64,000 bases of DNA from Deltaproteobacteria bacterium (GCA_016177705.1 JACOUT010000014.1:248001-312000); one strand, 5' to 3'. Positions 35,768-46,183 are shown, numbered from the stretch's first letter. Numbers and translations are program-made. The notes: generated from the sequence alone by a model not told the origin.

Positions 35768-37312
35768 GTGGCCGCCTCCCGCTTCGAGTGCCCCCGCTGT
35801 CAGACGGTGTTCGTCAAGGACATCGGCGACGCCGCCTTCGTCGAGTGCCCGTCGTGCGGCGCGCTGGCGCTGCCCGCCGGAGACGCCACCGAGGGCATGC
35901 TCGGGCGCGCGGTCTCGGGCTCGCACCCGAACCCGGTGGCCGTGCCGACGGCGAGCGCGCCGTCGCAGCCGAGCGCTCCAGCGACGAGCGAGCCGGGTGC
36001 GGCGCCCGCCGGCGGCATCTTCGCCGCGCTGCTCGAGGACAGCGCGCAGCGCATCGAGATCCCACCGGCGGCGCTGGCCTCGAGCCTCGACTCGCCAACT
36101 GCGCCCGCCGGCTACGATCTGCCGCGCACCGCCGAGCCCGCCGCCGACCCGGGCGCGAAGGCGCCGCCCGACGTGGCGCTCGACGTCGACTGGAACAAGG
36201 ACCTCGGCGACTTCGACTTCCCGTCGCTGCCGCAACGCACCGTCGGCCCGGGCTCCGATGGGCCGACCAGCCCGTTCTCCACGCCCGTGCCGCCCATGCA
36301 GCAGTTGCCGCGCGAGGCGCGCGACGCGCTCTCGAGGATGACCGGCTCGGGCAGCGGCGAGGGTGCCGCCTCGAGGAGCGGCGAGGGCGACGCCGAGGGC
36401 AGCGGCGAGGGCGATCCCACCGCGCCGGGCGGCAAGGACGCGCCGTGGAGCGCGCTCTCCGACGAGGCCTTCGGCGATCTCGAGCGCGCCTTCGACGATC
36501 TGGCGCTCAAGCCGCCGGTGCGGCGCAGCGGCGGCCTCAGCCCCGACGAGCAGCGCCTGCTGCGCGGTGCCCCGCCGCCGCGCGGCAAGGGCAAGCCGCC
36601 GCCAATGCGCAAGAAGGCCGGCGACGACGGCTCGGGGCGATCGGCGCCGCCGGTGCCGACCGGCAAGAAGGGCGGCAAGGGAGGTCGGCCGCGCCCGACG
36701 CACTTCGAGCTGTCCGACGAGACGCGTCGCGCCGCCTTCGTGGCGCGCACCTCCGAGGGCCGCACCCGCCCGCACCTCGACCAGGGGCCCGCGCTGCCCC
36801 CCGAGCCCGCCGAGTCGGTGGCGGTCGGCTCGCGCGCCACCGCGTCGTCGAGCGGCGAAGAGACCGACCTGGTGCGCGAGCGCAAGGAGCGCCCTGCGCG
36901 CCCCGTGCCGTCCTTGTGGAAGGGCCTGTCCGCCCCCGTCGTGATCGGGCTGATCTTGCTCGCCATCACCGGCGGCAGCGCGCTCGGCGCCTTCGTCATC
37001 GCGCCGCAGCCAAAGCCGGCCTCGACGCCGCGCGCGCGCGCCGAGCTGAAGCTGGCCAACGGCAATCGCTTCTACGATCAAGGGCGCTTCGACGACGCGC
37101 TCGGCGAGTTCCGTGCCGCGCTCACCATCGACCCCACCTTCTCGATCGCGCACCGCGCCAAGGGCACGGCGCTCGCCAAGCTGCAGCGCTTCGACGAGGC
37201 GCAGACCAGCTACACCGAATACCTGCGGCTCGAGCCCGGCGCGCTCGACGCCGTCGACGTCAAGGCCGCGGTGGAGCGCCGCGGCCCGCCGCCGACACCG
37301 GATGGGGGTTGA
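35768..37312 (+). CDS. Zinc-ribbon, transmembrane and TPR protein
   Basis: 514 residues from a GTG at 35768. The N-terminus is a small zinc ribbon (Cys8, Cys11, Cys27, Cys30 in FECPRCQTVF...VECPSCG). A long Pro/Ala/Ser-rich low-complexity region follows (about 35-380). One membrane helix (VVIGLILLAITGGSALGAFVIA) lies near residue 400, and two TPR-like repeats close the protein (KLANGNRFYDQGRFDDALGE, LQRFDEAQTSYTEYLRLEPG). The same plan occurs in the much longer protein at 52709. The following gene starts 3 bp after its stop; the two probably act together in a motility- or secretion-type complex, though this is inferred. Confidence 0.84.
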   Translation: MAASRFECPRCQTVFVKDIGDAAFVECPSCGALALPAGDATEGMLGRAVSGSHPNPVAVPTASAPSQPSAPATSEPGAAPAGGIFAALLEDSAQRIEIPPAALASSLDSPTAPAGYDLPRTAEPAADPGAKAPPDVALDVDWNKDLGDFDFPSLPQRTVGPGSDGPTSPFSTPVPPMQQLPREARDALSRMTGSGSGEGAASRSGEGDAEGSGEGDPTAPGGKDAPWSALSDEAFGDLERAFDDLALKPPVRRSGGLSPDEQRLLRGAPPPRGKGKPPPMRKKAGDDGSGRSAPPVPTGKKGGKGGRPRPTHFELSDETRRAAFVARTSEGRTRPHLDQGPALPPEPAESVAVGSRATASSSGEETDLVRERKERPARPVPSLWKGLSAPVVIGLILLAITGGSALGAFVIAPQPKPASTPRARAELKLANGNRFYDQGRFDDALGEFRAALTIDPTFSIAHRAKGTALAKLQRFDEAQTSYTEYLRLEPGALDAVDVKAAVERRGPPPTPDGG

Positions 37313-37315
37313 CCC

Positions 37316-38131
37316 TTGACCAGCGCCGAACGAGCGCCCGAACGACCCGACACTCCGCGCACCGAGGGCCAGCGCGCCGAAGGCCAGCGCACCGAGCCCC
37401 AGCGCTCGGAGACCTCGCCGCCGGTGCGGCTGCCCAAGGGTGAGATCCCGAGCACCTGGTCGCGGCCCGCCGAACAGGTCTCGCAGGTGCCCATCCGGGC
37501 GCCGAGGCCGCTCACTTCGGCCTTCATCGTCGTCGGCGGCGCCGTCGTCGGTTTCCTGCTCGCGGTCTGGCTCGCGCCCGCGCGGCAGCAAGGCGCGCAG
37601 CCCTCGCCGGAGCCCGCGCCGCCGCCCGTCGCGGTCGTCGAGCCACCGCCGACCGTGGTCGCGACCCCGGCGGCGGTCGCTATCGCCGACACGCCGCCGC
37701 CGACCGCCATCCCCGAGCCGCCGCCCACGTCGTCGACCAAGCCGGGCGACGTCGCCCCCGAAGACCAAGGAGGCGACCAGGGCGGCGACCTGGCCGAGAC
37801 CCCCGCGCGCGCCAAGGCCAAGCAAGAGACCGTCCGTGCCAAGGCGCTGTTCGCGAGCGGCGAGCTTGTGACCGCCGAAGCCCCCCTGATCCGTGCCACG
37901 CTCGGCGACCCGAGCTACCCCGACGCCTGGGTGCTGCTCGGCACCGTGCGCGACCAGCTCGGCAACGCCGAGGGCGCCAAGCGCGCCTACAAGCGCTACT
38001 TGCAGCTCGCGCCCACGGCGCCGGACGCGCGTGCGGTGCGCGCCGCCCTGGCGGCGCTCGCCGCCCTGCCCCAGCCGGCACCCGCGGCCCCGCCTGCTGG
38101 CCCGGCGTCGCCGGATCCCGCAGGAAACTGA
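37316..38131 (+). CDS. Membrane-anchored TPR-like protein
   Basis: 271 residues from a TTG at 37316 (no ATG/GTG is better placed). A cytoplasmic Arg/Glu/Pro-rich N-terminus precedes one membrane helix (LTSAFIVVGGAVVGFLLAVWLA, about 67-88). A long Pro-rich linker (90-150) then leads to a TPR-like domain (RAKALFASGELVTAEAPLIR, PDAWVLLGTVRDQLGNAEGAKRAYKRYLQLAP). It lies 3 bp behind the zinc-ribbon TPR gene, so co-translation is likely; together they look like a paired membrane scaffold. Confidence 0.82.
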   Translation: MTSAERAPERPDTPRTEGQRAEGQRTEPQRSETSPPVRLPKGEIPSTWSRPAEQVSQVPIRAPRPLTSAFIVVGGAVVGFLLAVWLAPARQQGAQPSPEPAPPPVAVVEPPPTVVATPAAVAIADTPPPTAIPEPPPTSSTKPGDVAPEDQGGDQGGDLAETPARAKAKQETVRAKALFASGELVTAEAPLIRATLGDPSYPDAWVLLGTVRDQLGNAEGAKRAYKRYLQLAPTAPDARAVRAALAALAALPQPAPAAPPAGPASPDPAGN

Positions 38132-38223
38132 CACTCGCGCCCGCGTGAGGCCGGCGTCATTGCTGGTGGACGGGCCGGGGGCTAACCTCGTCGGACAGCA
38201 CGCTTTTTGCTCGCGAGGACCGC

Positions 38224-41200
38224 ATGCTCCTTCGCACCGATCGCTTTGTCTCGCTGCTCGCGCTGGCCACGCTGCTCGCGCTCGCCGCCTGCCCCGGCCC
38301 GCCCGGCGACGGCGAGGCCGACGCGGGACCGCGCGGTCCCATCATCGGCCTGGTCGACGCGGGACCGTCGACGCCCCCCGTCGGTGACGACGGCGGCGTC
38401 AACCTGCCGATCAACGAGACCACCATCTTGGAGAGCGTGACGCCGCCGACCGGCCCGATGGAGGGGCCGATCCAGGAGGGCACGCGCCGCGTGCTCTTGA
38501 GCGGCTTCGGCTTCACGCCCGAGGCCTCGCTGGCGTGCCCCGGCTGCGTCTTGCAGGTGTTCTTCGGCGGCGTCGAGAGCGCCTCGCCCTTGTTCTTGAA
38601 CGAGCGCAACATCTCGGCTGAGGTGCCGCCCTGCCCGGCGGCCGGCCCGCTCGAGGTGCGCGTGGTCACCGCGGTCGGCATCGGGCTGCTCGACGGTGGC
38701 TTCACCTGCTTCTCGCCGGTGACGCTCGAGGGCCTGGCACCGTCGTCGGGCAGCACCGAGGGCGGCACGCCGGTCACGGTCACCGGCGAGGGCTTCACCA
38801 GCACCATGATCGTGCTGGTGGGCGGCCGCCAAGCGGTCGGCCTCACCGTCAACGCCGACGGCACCTCGGCGACCTTCCTGACGCCGCCCGCCTCGTCGCC
38901 CGGCCGCGTCGACGTGCAGGGGGTCGACACCTTCGGCCGCTCCACGCTCGAGCTGGCGTTCACCTACGAGCGCCCGCTCGCGCTCACCAGCGTCACGCCC
39001 GACGTGGTCGACGACACCGGTGCCGTCGTCGAGCTCGGCGGCGGCGGCTTCGCCGGTTTGTCGCCGGTGGCGGTCACCATCGGCGGCCTGGCGGCGGGCA
39101 TCGACAACCTGATCACCGACGCGCGCCTGCGCGTGGTGGTGCCGAGCGGTCTGTCGGGCGCGGTGGACATCGAGGTCACGCGCGGCGTCGACGTCGCGCG
39201 GCTCGACGACGCCTTGGTGGTGCGCCCCGCGCTCAGCGGCGCGCTCACGGTCACGGCCGCCTTGCCCGCGCGGCTCGACGTGCTCGGCGGCGCGCTGCGC
39301 CTGGTCGGTGAGGGCTTCGCCGCCGGCGGCGGTGTCTCGGGCGTCACCGTCGGTGGCGCTGCCGCGAGCAACGTCGTGGTCGTCGACGATCGCACGCTGA
39401 CGCTGGACGCACCTGCCGGCGTCGCGGGTGCCGCGCCGATCGTGGTGACGCGCGTCGACGCGGCCACGGCCACGCTGAACGGCTTCGCCTACTTCGAGCC
39501 CGTCGTCATCGCCGTGGTTGCGCCCGGCTCGGGCGACGCGGCCGGCGGCACCGCCGTCACCGTCACCGGGCGCGGCTTCACCGGGGCCACGGCCATCGCC
39601 TTCGGCGGCCTCGCCGCCACCGACCTGGTGGTGGTGAGCGACACCGAGCTGACCGCCACCACGCCCGCGGGCGCCGCCGGCGCGGTCGACGTCGTGGTCA
39701 CGCGCGGTACTGAGCGCGGCGTGCTCGCGGCCGGCTTCCGCTACGACGCGGCGCTCTCCGTGCTCGGCGTCCTGCCGGCGCGCGGCGGTGTCGGCGGCAG
39801 CACCTTCGTCACCGTCACCGGCGCCGGCTTCGCCAAGGGCACGCCCGCGCTCACCTTCGACGGCGACGCTGCCACCGAGGTGACCGTGGTCTCGGATAGC
39901 GTGCTGACGGCGAGGACACCGAGCGGCGTTCCGGGCCTGGTCGACGTGGCGGTGACCATCGCCGCCGAGAGCGCGCTCGCCGACCGCGCCTACACGTACT
40001 ACATCCCGATCAGCATCGTCGGCGGCGCGCGCGGCGGGCCCATCGACGGCGCGGTCTACGTCAGCGCGATGGATGCCATGACCGGCTACCCCATCCCAGG
40101 CCTGACCGCGTGGGTCGGCACCGACGACACACCGGTGGCCGCAGGGGTGACGGACGTCATGGGCGTGGCGACCATCTCGGGCCCGGAGATCTACGGCCCG
40201 CAGACGGTGACCGTCGCCGGCTACGGCTACTCGCAGGCCACCTTCGTCGACGTCGACGCCACCGACTTGTCGGTGTTCCTGTTCGCGCTCATCGGCGCGC
40301 CGCCCTCGCCGCAGCCGCCGCCGCCAGGCCCAGAGCCCGCCACCATCCGCGGGCGCGTCTTCGGCTTCGCCAAGGAGTTCTTCGACCCGGCCGCGCTCGA
40401 TCAGTCGGGCTGCAACAGCGGGCCGCCCCTGCCGTGCGAGATCGCCTTTGCCGAGGTGCGCACCACCGCGGCCGATGAGTTCTCGGGCAACTGGGATCCG
40501 GGCGGCGACAACGTGGTCTTCGAGGAGGGCGGCGAGTACTTCATCGCCAACTCGCGCCCCGGCCGCCTGGCCGTGGTGGCGCTCGCCGGCATCTTCGACA
40601 TCAACAACGACACCTTCCGCCTGCGCCAGCTCGGCGTGCGCCGCGAGGTGTTCCCCGAGTACGGCGTCGACCTGGTCGATCAAGACATCGAGCTGACCAT
40701 CCCGCTCGACGCCGAGATCGCGGTCTCCCTGCCCGACGCGCCGCTGCGCGCCGATCCGCCCTTCGTCGACCTGTCGCTCATCGGCTCGCGGCCCACCATT
40801 ACGCGCGTGGTACCGGCGCTGCAGTTCGGCGGCGAGGGCGCCTACGTCTACACCCAGGCCATTGAGGGCAAGCGCAACCACGCCGTCGAGGAGATGCCCG
40901 ACGTGCCGGGCAACATGCTCACCTTCATCGCCGGCGCCTACACCACCGACGGACGCAACCTGTTCACCGAGCAGGGCACCGTGGGGCTCACCGAGGGCTC
41001 GCGCGAGGTGAGCGGCTTCGGCACCAGCGACTGGGGCATCACTGCCGTCCCCGGTGCACCGCCGATGGTCATCGGCATGGCGTTCGTCACCAACCGCCCC
41101 GACGGCACGCGCTTCGCGAGCGTCATCTTGGGCTCACCCGACAGCGCCACCTTGCAGTTGCAGGACGCGCCCGACTTCTCGGCGTCGAGCATCGCCTACC

Positions 41201-41703
41201 ACATCGGCGACTTCGGCCTGCCGTCCTCGGAGGTGGTGCAAGACGGCGCCGGCGACCTGCGCGGCGGCGTCACCATCCAGCCCGTGCTGGGCCTGCCCGA
41301 GGTGCTGTCGCCGCTCGAGGGCGCCGCGCTCACCGACCGCACGCTGCGCTGGAAGGCGCCGGTGGGCCAGCAGCCGAGCATCCACGACATGTTCCTCTAC
41401 GATCCCTTCGAGTTCGCCTTCGTCACCGAGATCTACGTCGACGGCGCGCGCACCAAGGTGATCCTGCCGCGCGTGCCCCAGAAGGACGAGCTGTTGGCGG
41501 TGCTGCCCGAGAGCCAGCGCCACCTGCTCGAGCACGAGGACTTCATCGACGCCAACGACCTGTCGCGCGGCGGCATGGCCTGGCAGCACGAGAGCGTCTA
41601 CGTGCCGGGCATGTCGTTCAACAACTGGTCGCTGCTCGACACCGGCTCGCGCGGCAGGCGCGCCTGGACCACCGACGTGCGCACCTTCGTCTCGGGCGAC
41701 TGA
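38224..41703 (+). CDS. Large IPT/TIG-repeat lipoprotein
   Basis: 1159 residues from the ATG at 38224. The signal ends ALATLLALAAC (lipobox). Residues from about 60 to 600 hold six or seven IPT/TIG modules of about 85 residues each, recognised by recurring phrases such as SxGGTPVTVTGEGFT, GGTAVTVTGRGFTGATAIAFGG and GGSTFVTVTGAGFAKG. A carboxypeptidase-like regulatory domain follows (VYVSAMDAMTGYPIPGLTAWV). The last 450 residues carry further beta domains. It is most likely a surface adhesin or scaffold. Its last 106 bp overlap hflX tail-to-tail. Confidence 0.9.
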   Translation: MLLRTDRFVSLLALATLLALAACPGPPGDGEADAGPRGPIIGLVDAGPSTPPVGDDGGVNLPINETTILESVTPPTGPMEGPIQEGTRRVLLSGFGFTPEASLACPGCVLQVFFGGVESASPLFLNERNISAEVPPCPAAGPLEVRVVTAVGIGLLDGGFTCFSPVTLEGLAPSSGSTEGGTPVTVTGEGFTSTMIVLVGGRQAVGLTVNADGTSATFLTPPASSPGRVDVQGVDTFGRSTLELAFTYERPLALTSVTPDVVDDTGAVVELGGGGFAGLSPVAVTIGGLAAGIDNLITDARLRVVVPSGLSGAVDIEVTRGVDVARLDDALVVRPALSGALTVTAALPARLDVLGGALRLVGEGFAAGGGVSGVTVGGAAASNVVVVDDRTLTLDAPAGVAGAAPIVVTRVDAATATLNGFAYFEPVVIAVVAPGSGDAAGGTAVTVTGRGFTGATAIAFGGLAATDLVVVSDTELTATTPAGAAGAVDVVVTRGTERGVLAAGFRYDAALSVLGVLPARGGVGGSTFVTVTGAGFAKGTPALTFDGDAATEVTVVSDSVLTARTPSGVPGLVDVAVTIAAESALADRAYTYYIPISIVGGARGGPIDGAVYVSAMDAMTGYPIPGLTAWVGTDDTPVAAGVTDVMGVATISGPEIYGPQTVTVAGYGYSQATFVDVDATDLSVFLFALIGAPPSPQPPPPGPEPATIRGRVFGFAKEFFDPAALDQSGCNSGPPLPCEIAFAEVRTTAADEFSGNWDPGGDNVVFEEGGEYFIANSRPGRLAVVALAGIFDINNDTFRLRQLGVRREVFPEYGVDLVDQDIELTIPLDAEIAVSLPDAPLRADPPFVDLSLIGSRPTITRVVPALQFGGEGAYVYTQAIEGKRNHAVEEMPDVPGNMLTFIAGAYTTDGRNLFTEQGTVGLTEGSREVSGFGTSDWGITAVPGAPPMVIGMAFVTNRPDGTRFASVILGSPDSATLQLQDAPDFSASSIAYHIGDFGLPSSEVVQDGAGDLRGGVTIQPVLGLPEVLSPLEGAALTDRTLRWKAPVGQQPSIHDMFLYDPFEFAFVTEIYVDGARTKVILPRVPQKDELLAVLPESQRHLLEHEDFIDANDLSRGGMAWQHESVYVPGMSFNNWSLLDTGSRGRRAWTTDVRTFVSGD

Positions 41704-43379
41704 GCGCGCATGCGCTCGATCAGCTCGGGTAGGCCCGCGCCGGTCATGGCCGAGACGCAGACGGCGCCGCGTCGCGCCGCCTCGCCCGCGCCATCGTCCT
41801 TGCGCTGATCCATCTTGTTCAGCACCAAGAGGCGCGGCGTGTCGTGCAGGCCGAGGCCGTCGAGTACGTCCTCGACGGCGTCGATGTGCTGCTCGCGCCG
41901 CGCATCGGACGCGTCCACCACGTGCAGCAGCAGGTCGGCGTCACCAAGCTCCTCGAGCGTGGCGCGGAAGGCGTTCTTGAGCGTGTCGGGCAGATCGCGG
42001 ATGAAGCCGACGGTGTCGATCAGCACCACCTCGTGGCCGACGCGATCGGCCAGCGTGGGGAAGCGCAGGCGCCGTGAGGTGGGATCGAGCGTGGCGAACA
42101 ACTGGTCGGCGACGTAGACGTCGGCGCCGGTCAAGCGGTTCAACAGCGTGCTCTTGCCCGCGTTGGTGTAGCCGACGATGGCGATGACCGGGACGTCGCG
42201 CTCGTTGCGCGGCTGTCGTCGACGCTCGCGCTCGCCGGCGTAGCGCTCGAGCTCGTGCGTGAGGCGCTGGATGCGGTCCTTGGCGCGGCGCCGATCGATC
42301 TCGAGCTTGGTCTCACCCGGTCCCTGCCCGCCGATGCCGCCGGTCAGGCGCGACAAGCCAGTCTGTTTCTTGGCCAGGCGCGGCAGCGAGTACTGCAATT
42401 GCGCCAGCTCCACTTGCAGCTTGCCGCCCTTGCTACGCGCGCGGCGCGCGAAGATGTCGAGGATCAACATGGTACGGTCGACGATCTTGAGGTCGGTCAG
42501 ATCGGTGATGGCGTTGAGCTGGCTCGGCGACAGGTCGCGGTCGAAGATGATCACCTCGGCGCCCTGGTGCAGCGCCAGCAGGCAGATCTCCTCGAGCTTG
42601 CCCTTGCCGACCAGCGTCTTGCCGTCGAGCGTCGGCCGAAACTGCAGAACGACGTCGGCGACGCGCACGCCCGCGGTCTTGGCTAGCTCGACCAGCTCGT
42701 CCATCGACGCCTGCGCGGCACCGCGGGCGCCGCGCTCCGCCGTCGAGTAGACGCCCACCAGCAGCGCCACGTCGCGCTCGCCCGGCACCTGCGCCGCCGT
42801 GCGCGCGCTCTCGGCCTTGCGCGCCAGCTCGGCCTCCAGGCTCTCCACGATCTCGACGAGCGCGACCTTGGCGAGGTCCTGCGCCTGCGCGAAGGCCTCG
42901 ACCCGGTGGCGCTGTTCGCCGTGGGGGCCGCGTGCAGGATCGGGCAAGAGCGTGGCGAGCGCGGCGCGGCCGGGCAGGCCGTCGTCGTGCGCCTCGATGA
43001 ACGCCACCGCGTCGAGCTTGAGGCGCTCGAGGTCGGTGATGAGATCGTGATCGACCGGCAGCGGGCCGCGCGCGCTCTTGACGTTCGGTTTGGCGACCAC
43101 CAGGCGCAGACCGCGCAGACGGCCGGGGCCGGCGCGCAGGCGGCCGACGTCGGGCAGGTACAGGCGCGTCGGCTCGCCGAGCGCCACCTCCACGACGTTG
43201 CCGCGCCGATCGGCGAGCACGCCGACCATGCGGCCGGTATCGGCGGCGCACTCGGCCAACGCACGCGCCAGCTCGGGCGTGCACGCCACCTTGTTGCCTG
43301 CGCTGCGCTGCGCCAAGCGCTCGAGGCGGCGCAGCTGCGTCGCCTTCAGTCCTTGGGTCTTGCCGAACACGTCCTTCAC
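41598..43379 (-). CDS. hflX: GTPase HflX
   Basis: 593 residues from the ATG at 43379, longer than E. coli HflX because of an N-terminal extension of about 180 residues. FRPTLDGKTLVGKGKLEEI and SPSQLNAI are the HflX N-domain; GLSRLTGGIGGQGPGETKLEIDRR is the signature linker. The G domain has GYTNAGKST (G1), DTVGFI (G3) and NKMD (G4). HflX splits stalled or idle ribosomes under stress. Its C-terminal end (SPETKVRTSVVQARLPREP...) is antisense to the IPT gene, which overlaps it by 106 bp. Confidence 0.96.
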   Translation of the reverse strand: MKDVFGKTQGLKATQLRRLERLAQRSAGNKVACTPELARALAECAADTGRMVGVLADRRGNVVEVALGEPTRLYLPDVGRLRAGPGRLRGLRLVVAKPNVKSARGPLPVDHDLITDLERLKLDAVAFIEAHDDGLPGRAALATLLPDPARGPHGEQRHRVEAFAQAQDLAKVALVEIVESLEAELARKAESARTAAQVPGERDVALLVGVYSTAERGARGAAQASMDELVELAKTAGVRVADVVLQFRPTLDGKTLVGKGKLEEICLLALHQGAEVIIFDRDLSPSQLNAITDLTDLKIVDRTMLILDIFARRARSKGGKLQVELAQLQYSLPRLAKKQTGLSRLTGGIGGQGPGETKLEIDRRRAKDRIQRLTHELERYAGERERRRQPRNERDVPVIAIVGYTNAGKSTLLNRLTGADVYVADQLFATLDPTSRRLRFPTLADRVGHEVVLIDTVGFIRDLPDTLKNAFRATLEELGDADLLLHVVDASDARREQHIDAVEDVLDGLGLHDTPRLLVLNKMDQRKDDGAGEAARRGAVCVSAMTGAGLPELIERMRAQSPETKVRTSVVQARLPREPVSSSDQLLNDMPGT

Positions 43380-43471
43380 GTCGCGTCGCCTCCTCGATCC
43401 ACGTTGGCGCAGGGCGTTGTACGCAACACCGCCCCCGTCGACAACGCGGCGCGCCCGGCTAGACTGCCGCC

Positions 43472-46183
43472 ATGCGCAAGCTCCTCCTCCTCCTCGTGGT
43501 TGCCGCCGCCTGCACCGGACGCCCGGAACCGCTCCCCCCGCTGGTGCTCGACACCGTGCTCGGCCCCGGCGAGGTGCGCTGCGGCCAGGTCACGAAAGAG
43601 AGCGAGCTGATCGGCGGCCCGCAGGCCTTCGCGCAGGTGGGGCGCTCCTGGCGCTGCCACAACGCCAAGATCCGCTTCATCGTGCAGGACACCTCGCGGC
43701 CCGTGGGCAACTCCTCGGTGGGCGGCAACCTGATCGACATCGACCTGGTGCGCGCGGACGAGCTGGCGCCCGGCGAAGACACCTTCCGCGAGCACGTCAG
43801 CGCGGTCGGCGCCAACGAGGTCAGGGTCGAGAAGATCGAGGTGATCAACGACGGCCGCGCGGGCGGCGACGGCATCCTGCGCGTCACCGGCACGCCCGGC
43901 GTCATCACCATCATCCCGCAGGCGGCGCACCTGGCGCAGGACCTGTCGGGCACCACGTTGGTCACCGACTACGTGCTCCACCCCGACGTCGACTACGTCG
44001 AGATCGTCACCACCGTGAAGAACAACGGGCCTCCCATCCCCACCGTGCAGCCGGCCGACTTCATCGCGTTTGGTGGCTCGACGACGCCGCACACGCCCGA
44101 GACCGGCTACGGCCCGGTCGAGATGTTCTCCGCCGTGTCGTACCTGTCGGCGGCGCGCGGCGAGGCCGTCAGCTACGCGGTCGCCTCCGACGAGGGGGAC
44201 GTGATCGTGCCGGTGATGGAGCACGGCATCACCGCGCCCTTCTACGGCCTGGGCGCGCCGGTCGGCAGCGAGCGCAGCTTCGTGCGCTGGTTGATCGTCG
44301 GCGACGGCTCGCTCGAGAGCACCACGCGTCGCGCGCTCAAGCTCAAGGGCATCGCGACCGGCACCATCAGCGGCACCGTGCGCGTCGACGGCCTGCCGCC
44401 GGGTCGGCGCGTGATCGTGAGCGCGCTGTCGGCGCCGCTCGGCGAGCCGGGCTCGCACGTGGTCAGCGAGGCCTACACCTCGAGCACCGGCGACTACACG
44501 CTGACGCTGCCGGGCGGCGACTACCTGCTGGTGGCGCACGCCGCCGGCCTGGCACGCAGCCCCGAGGTGGCAGCGCACGTGGAGCCGGGCGCCGAGACTG
44601 ACGTCGCTGAACTCACGCCCGGCGCCTCCGGTCACCTCGACGTCACCACCACCTTCGTCGACCGCGCCGGCGCATCGCTGAGCGCGCGGCCGGCCAAGCT
44701 GACCTTGGTGGCCAGCGCCGGTTCGCAGCGGCCGAGCGACGTGCTCGGCGACTTCGACGAGGGCGGCGCCACCTTCTACTTCCTGTCGAACGACGGGCGC
44801 TTCGCGGTCGACGTGCCGCCCGGCAGCTACGACGCCTACGTCACGCGCGGCTTCGAGTTCTCGCGCTCCCAGACCGACGTCGACGTCGTGGCGGGGCAGA
44901 CGGCCACGCTGGTCGCCACGCTCGAGCACGCGCTCGACACCACGGGCCTCATCGGCACCGAGCTGCACCAGCACTGCATCGGCAGCATCGACGCGCAGGT
45001 GCCCTACCCGGTCAAGGTGCTCGAGAACGCCGCCGAGGGCGTCGAGCTGGCGGCGTCCACGGACCACGACACCGTCACCGACTTCCAACCGTGGGTGGAC
45101 GCGCTCGGGCTCAAGTCGTGGCTGAGCGTGGTGGCCGGCTCCGAGGTCACCTACACCGCCATCGGCCACTTCAACGCCTTCCCCTGGAACCTCGACGCCA
45201 CCGATCCGCACAAGGACACCGGCTCGCGCTTGTGGTGGATGAAGAACATCCGGCAGACCTTCGCCGACATTCGCGCCGCCGCCGGCGACCCGGTCATCCA
45301 GATCAACCACCCGCGCTCGCAGATGGCCGGCTACTTCGGCTCGCTGCCGATCGATCCGACGACGGCCGCACGCATCGCGCGCGACGCGCCGAGCATCGAG
45401 ACCTTGCCCGCCGACGTCTACAGCGCGTGGTCGGGCGACTTCGAGGCCATCGAGGTGAACGGCAGCCTGGGCGACGTGACGCTCTACACCGCCGAGCGGC
45501 GCGCCGAGCTGTCGGCGATGGCCAACGACGCAGCCTTCGACGTCCCCGTGTTGGCCGACTGGCTCGCCATGGTCGGCGCCGGCAAGAAGGTCTCGGCGAC
45601 CGGCAACAGCGACACCCACCGCCTCAACAACGGCGTCGGCTACCCGCGCACCTTCCTCACCCTCGACAAGGACGACCCGAGCACGGTGACCGGCGACGAC
45701 CTGCGCGCCGCGCTGCGCGCGCAGCGCACCGCCATCGGCGAGGGCTGCTTGCTCGAGCTGTACGCCGACGGCGCGCGCCGCCAGGGCGTCGAGCAACTGA
45801 CCAGCGCCGGCGCGACGCTGACCGCCAAGCTGCAGGCGCCGCAGCACGTCACTCCCGGGCGCTTCGAGGTCTACGTCAACGGCCTAGCGCGACCCATCGT
45901 GCTCGACGCCGACGGCATCCACCTCGACGCCGCCGGCGTACTCTCGCCGTCGGTGAGCGACGCGGCCGGCACCGACGCCGTCACGCGCGTCGACCACGCA
46001 CTCTCCGGCCTGCCCACCGACGAGGGCGACCTCGCAGTGGTCGTCGTCAGCAAGGGCGGCAGCGGGCTGTCGCCCACGGGCGGCGGCTCGGTGTTCTGCT
46101 TCTCGGGCGCGCTCTACCTCGACGTGAACGGCGACGGCGCGTGGACGCCGTGGCTCGCTGCCACGCAGCAGGTGGTCGAGTAG
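43472..46183 (+). CDS. PHP-domain lipoprotein (CehA/McbA-like)
   Basis: 903 residues from the ATG at 43472. The signal MRKLLLLLVVAAACTG has a lipobox. The N-terminal half is beta-rich with a carboxypeptidase-regulatory-like module (GTISGTVRVDGLPPGRRVIVSALS). The C-terminal half has PHP metal motifs: GTELHQHC, LAASTDHDTVTDF, VIQINHPRS and ATGNSDTHR. PHP enzymes are metal-dependent phosphoesterases or hydrolases; the CehA/McbA branch acts on esters such as carbaryl. The protein probably sits in the envelope. It is divergent from hflX (92 bp between). Confidence 0.88.
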   Translation: MRKLLLLLVVAAACTGRPEPLPPLVLDTVLGPGEVRCGQVTKESELIGGPQAFAQVGRSWRCHNAKIRFIVQDTSRPVGNSSVGGNLIDIDLVRADELAPGEDTFREHVSAVGANEVRVEKIEVINDGRAGGDGILRVTGTPGVITIIPQAAHLAQDLSGTTLVTDYVLHPDVDYVEIVTTVKNNGPPIPTVQPADFIAFGGSTTPHTPETGYGPVEMFSAVSYLSAARGEAVSYAVASDEGDVIVPVMEHGITAPFYGLGAPVGSERSFVRWLIVGDGSLESTTRRALKLKGIATGTISGTVRVDGLPPGRRVIVSALSAPLGEPGSHVVSEAYTSSTGDYTLTLPGGDYLLVAHAAGLARSPEVAAHVEPGAETDVAELTPGASGHLDVTTTFVDRAGASLSARPAKLTLVASAGSQRPSDVLGDFDEGGATFYFLSNDGRFAVDVPPGSYDAYVTRGFEFSRSQTDVDVVAGQTATLVATLEHALDTTGLIGTELHQHCIGSIDAQVPYPVKVLENAAEGVELAASTDHDTVTDFQPWVDALGLKSWLSVVAGSEVTYTAIGHFNAFPWNLDATDPHKDTGSRLWWMKNIRQTFADIRAAAGDPVIQINHPRSQMAGYFGSLPIDPTTAARIARDAPSIETLPADVYSAWSGDFEAIEVNGSLGDVTLYTAERRAELSAMANDAAFDVPVLADWLAMVGAGKKVSATGNSDTHRLNNGVGYPRTFLTLDKDDPSTVTGDDLRAALRAQRTAIGEGCLLELYADGARRQGVEQLTSAGATLTAKLQAPQHVTPGRFEVYVNGLARPIVLDADGIHLDAAGVLSPSVSDAAGTDAVTRVDHALSGLPTDEGDLAVVVVSKGGSGLSPTGGGSVFCFSGALYLDVNGDGAWTPWLAATQQVVE

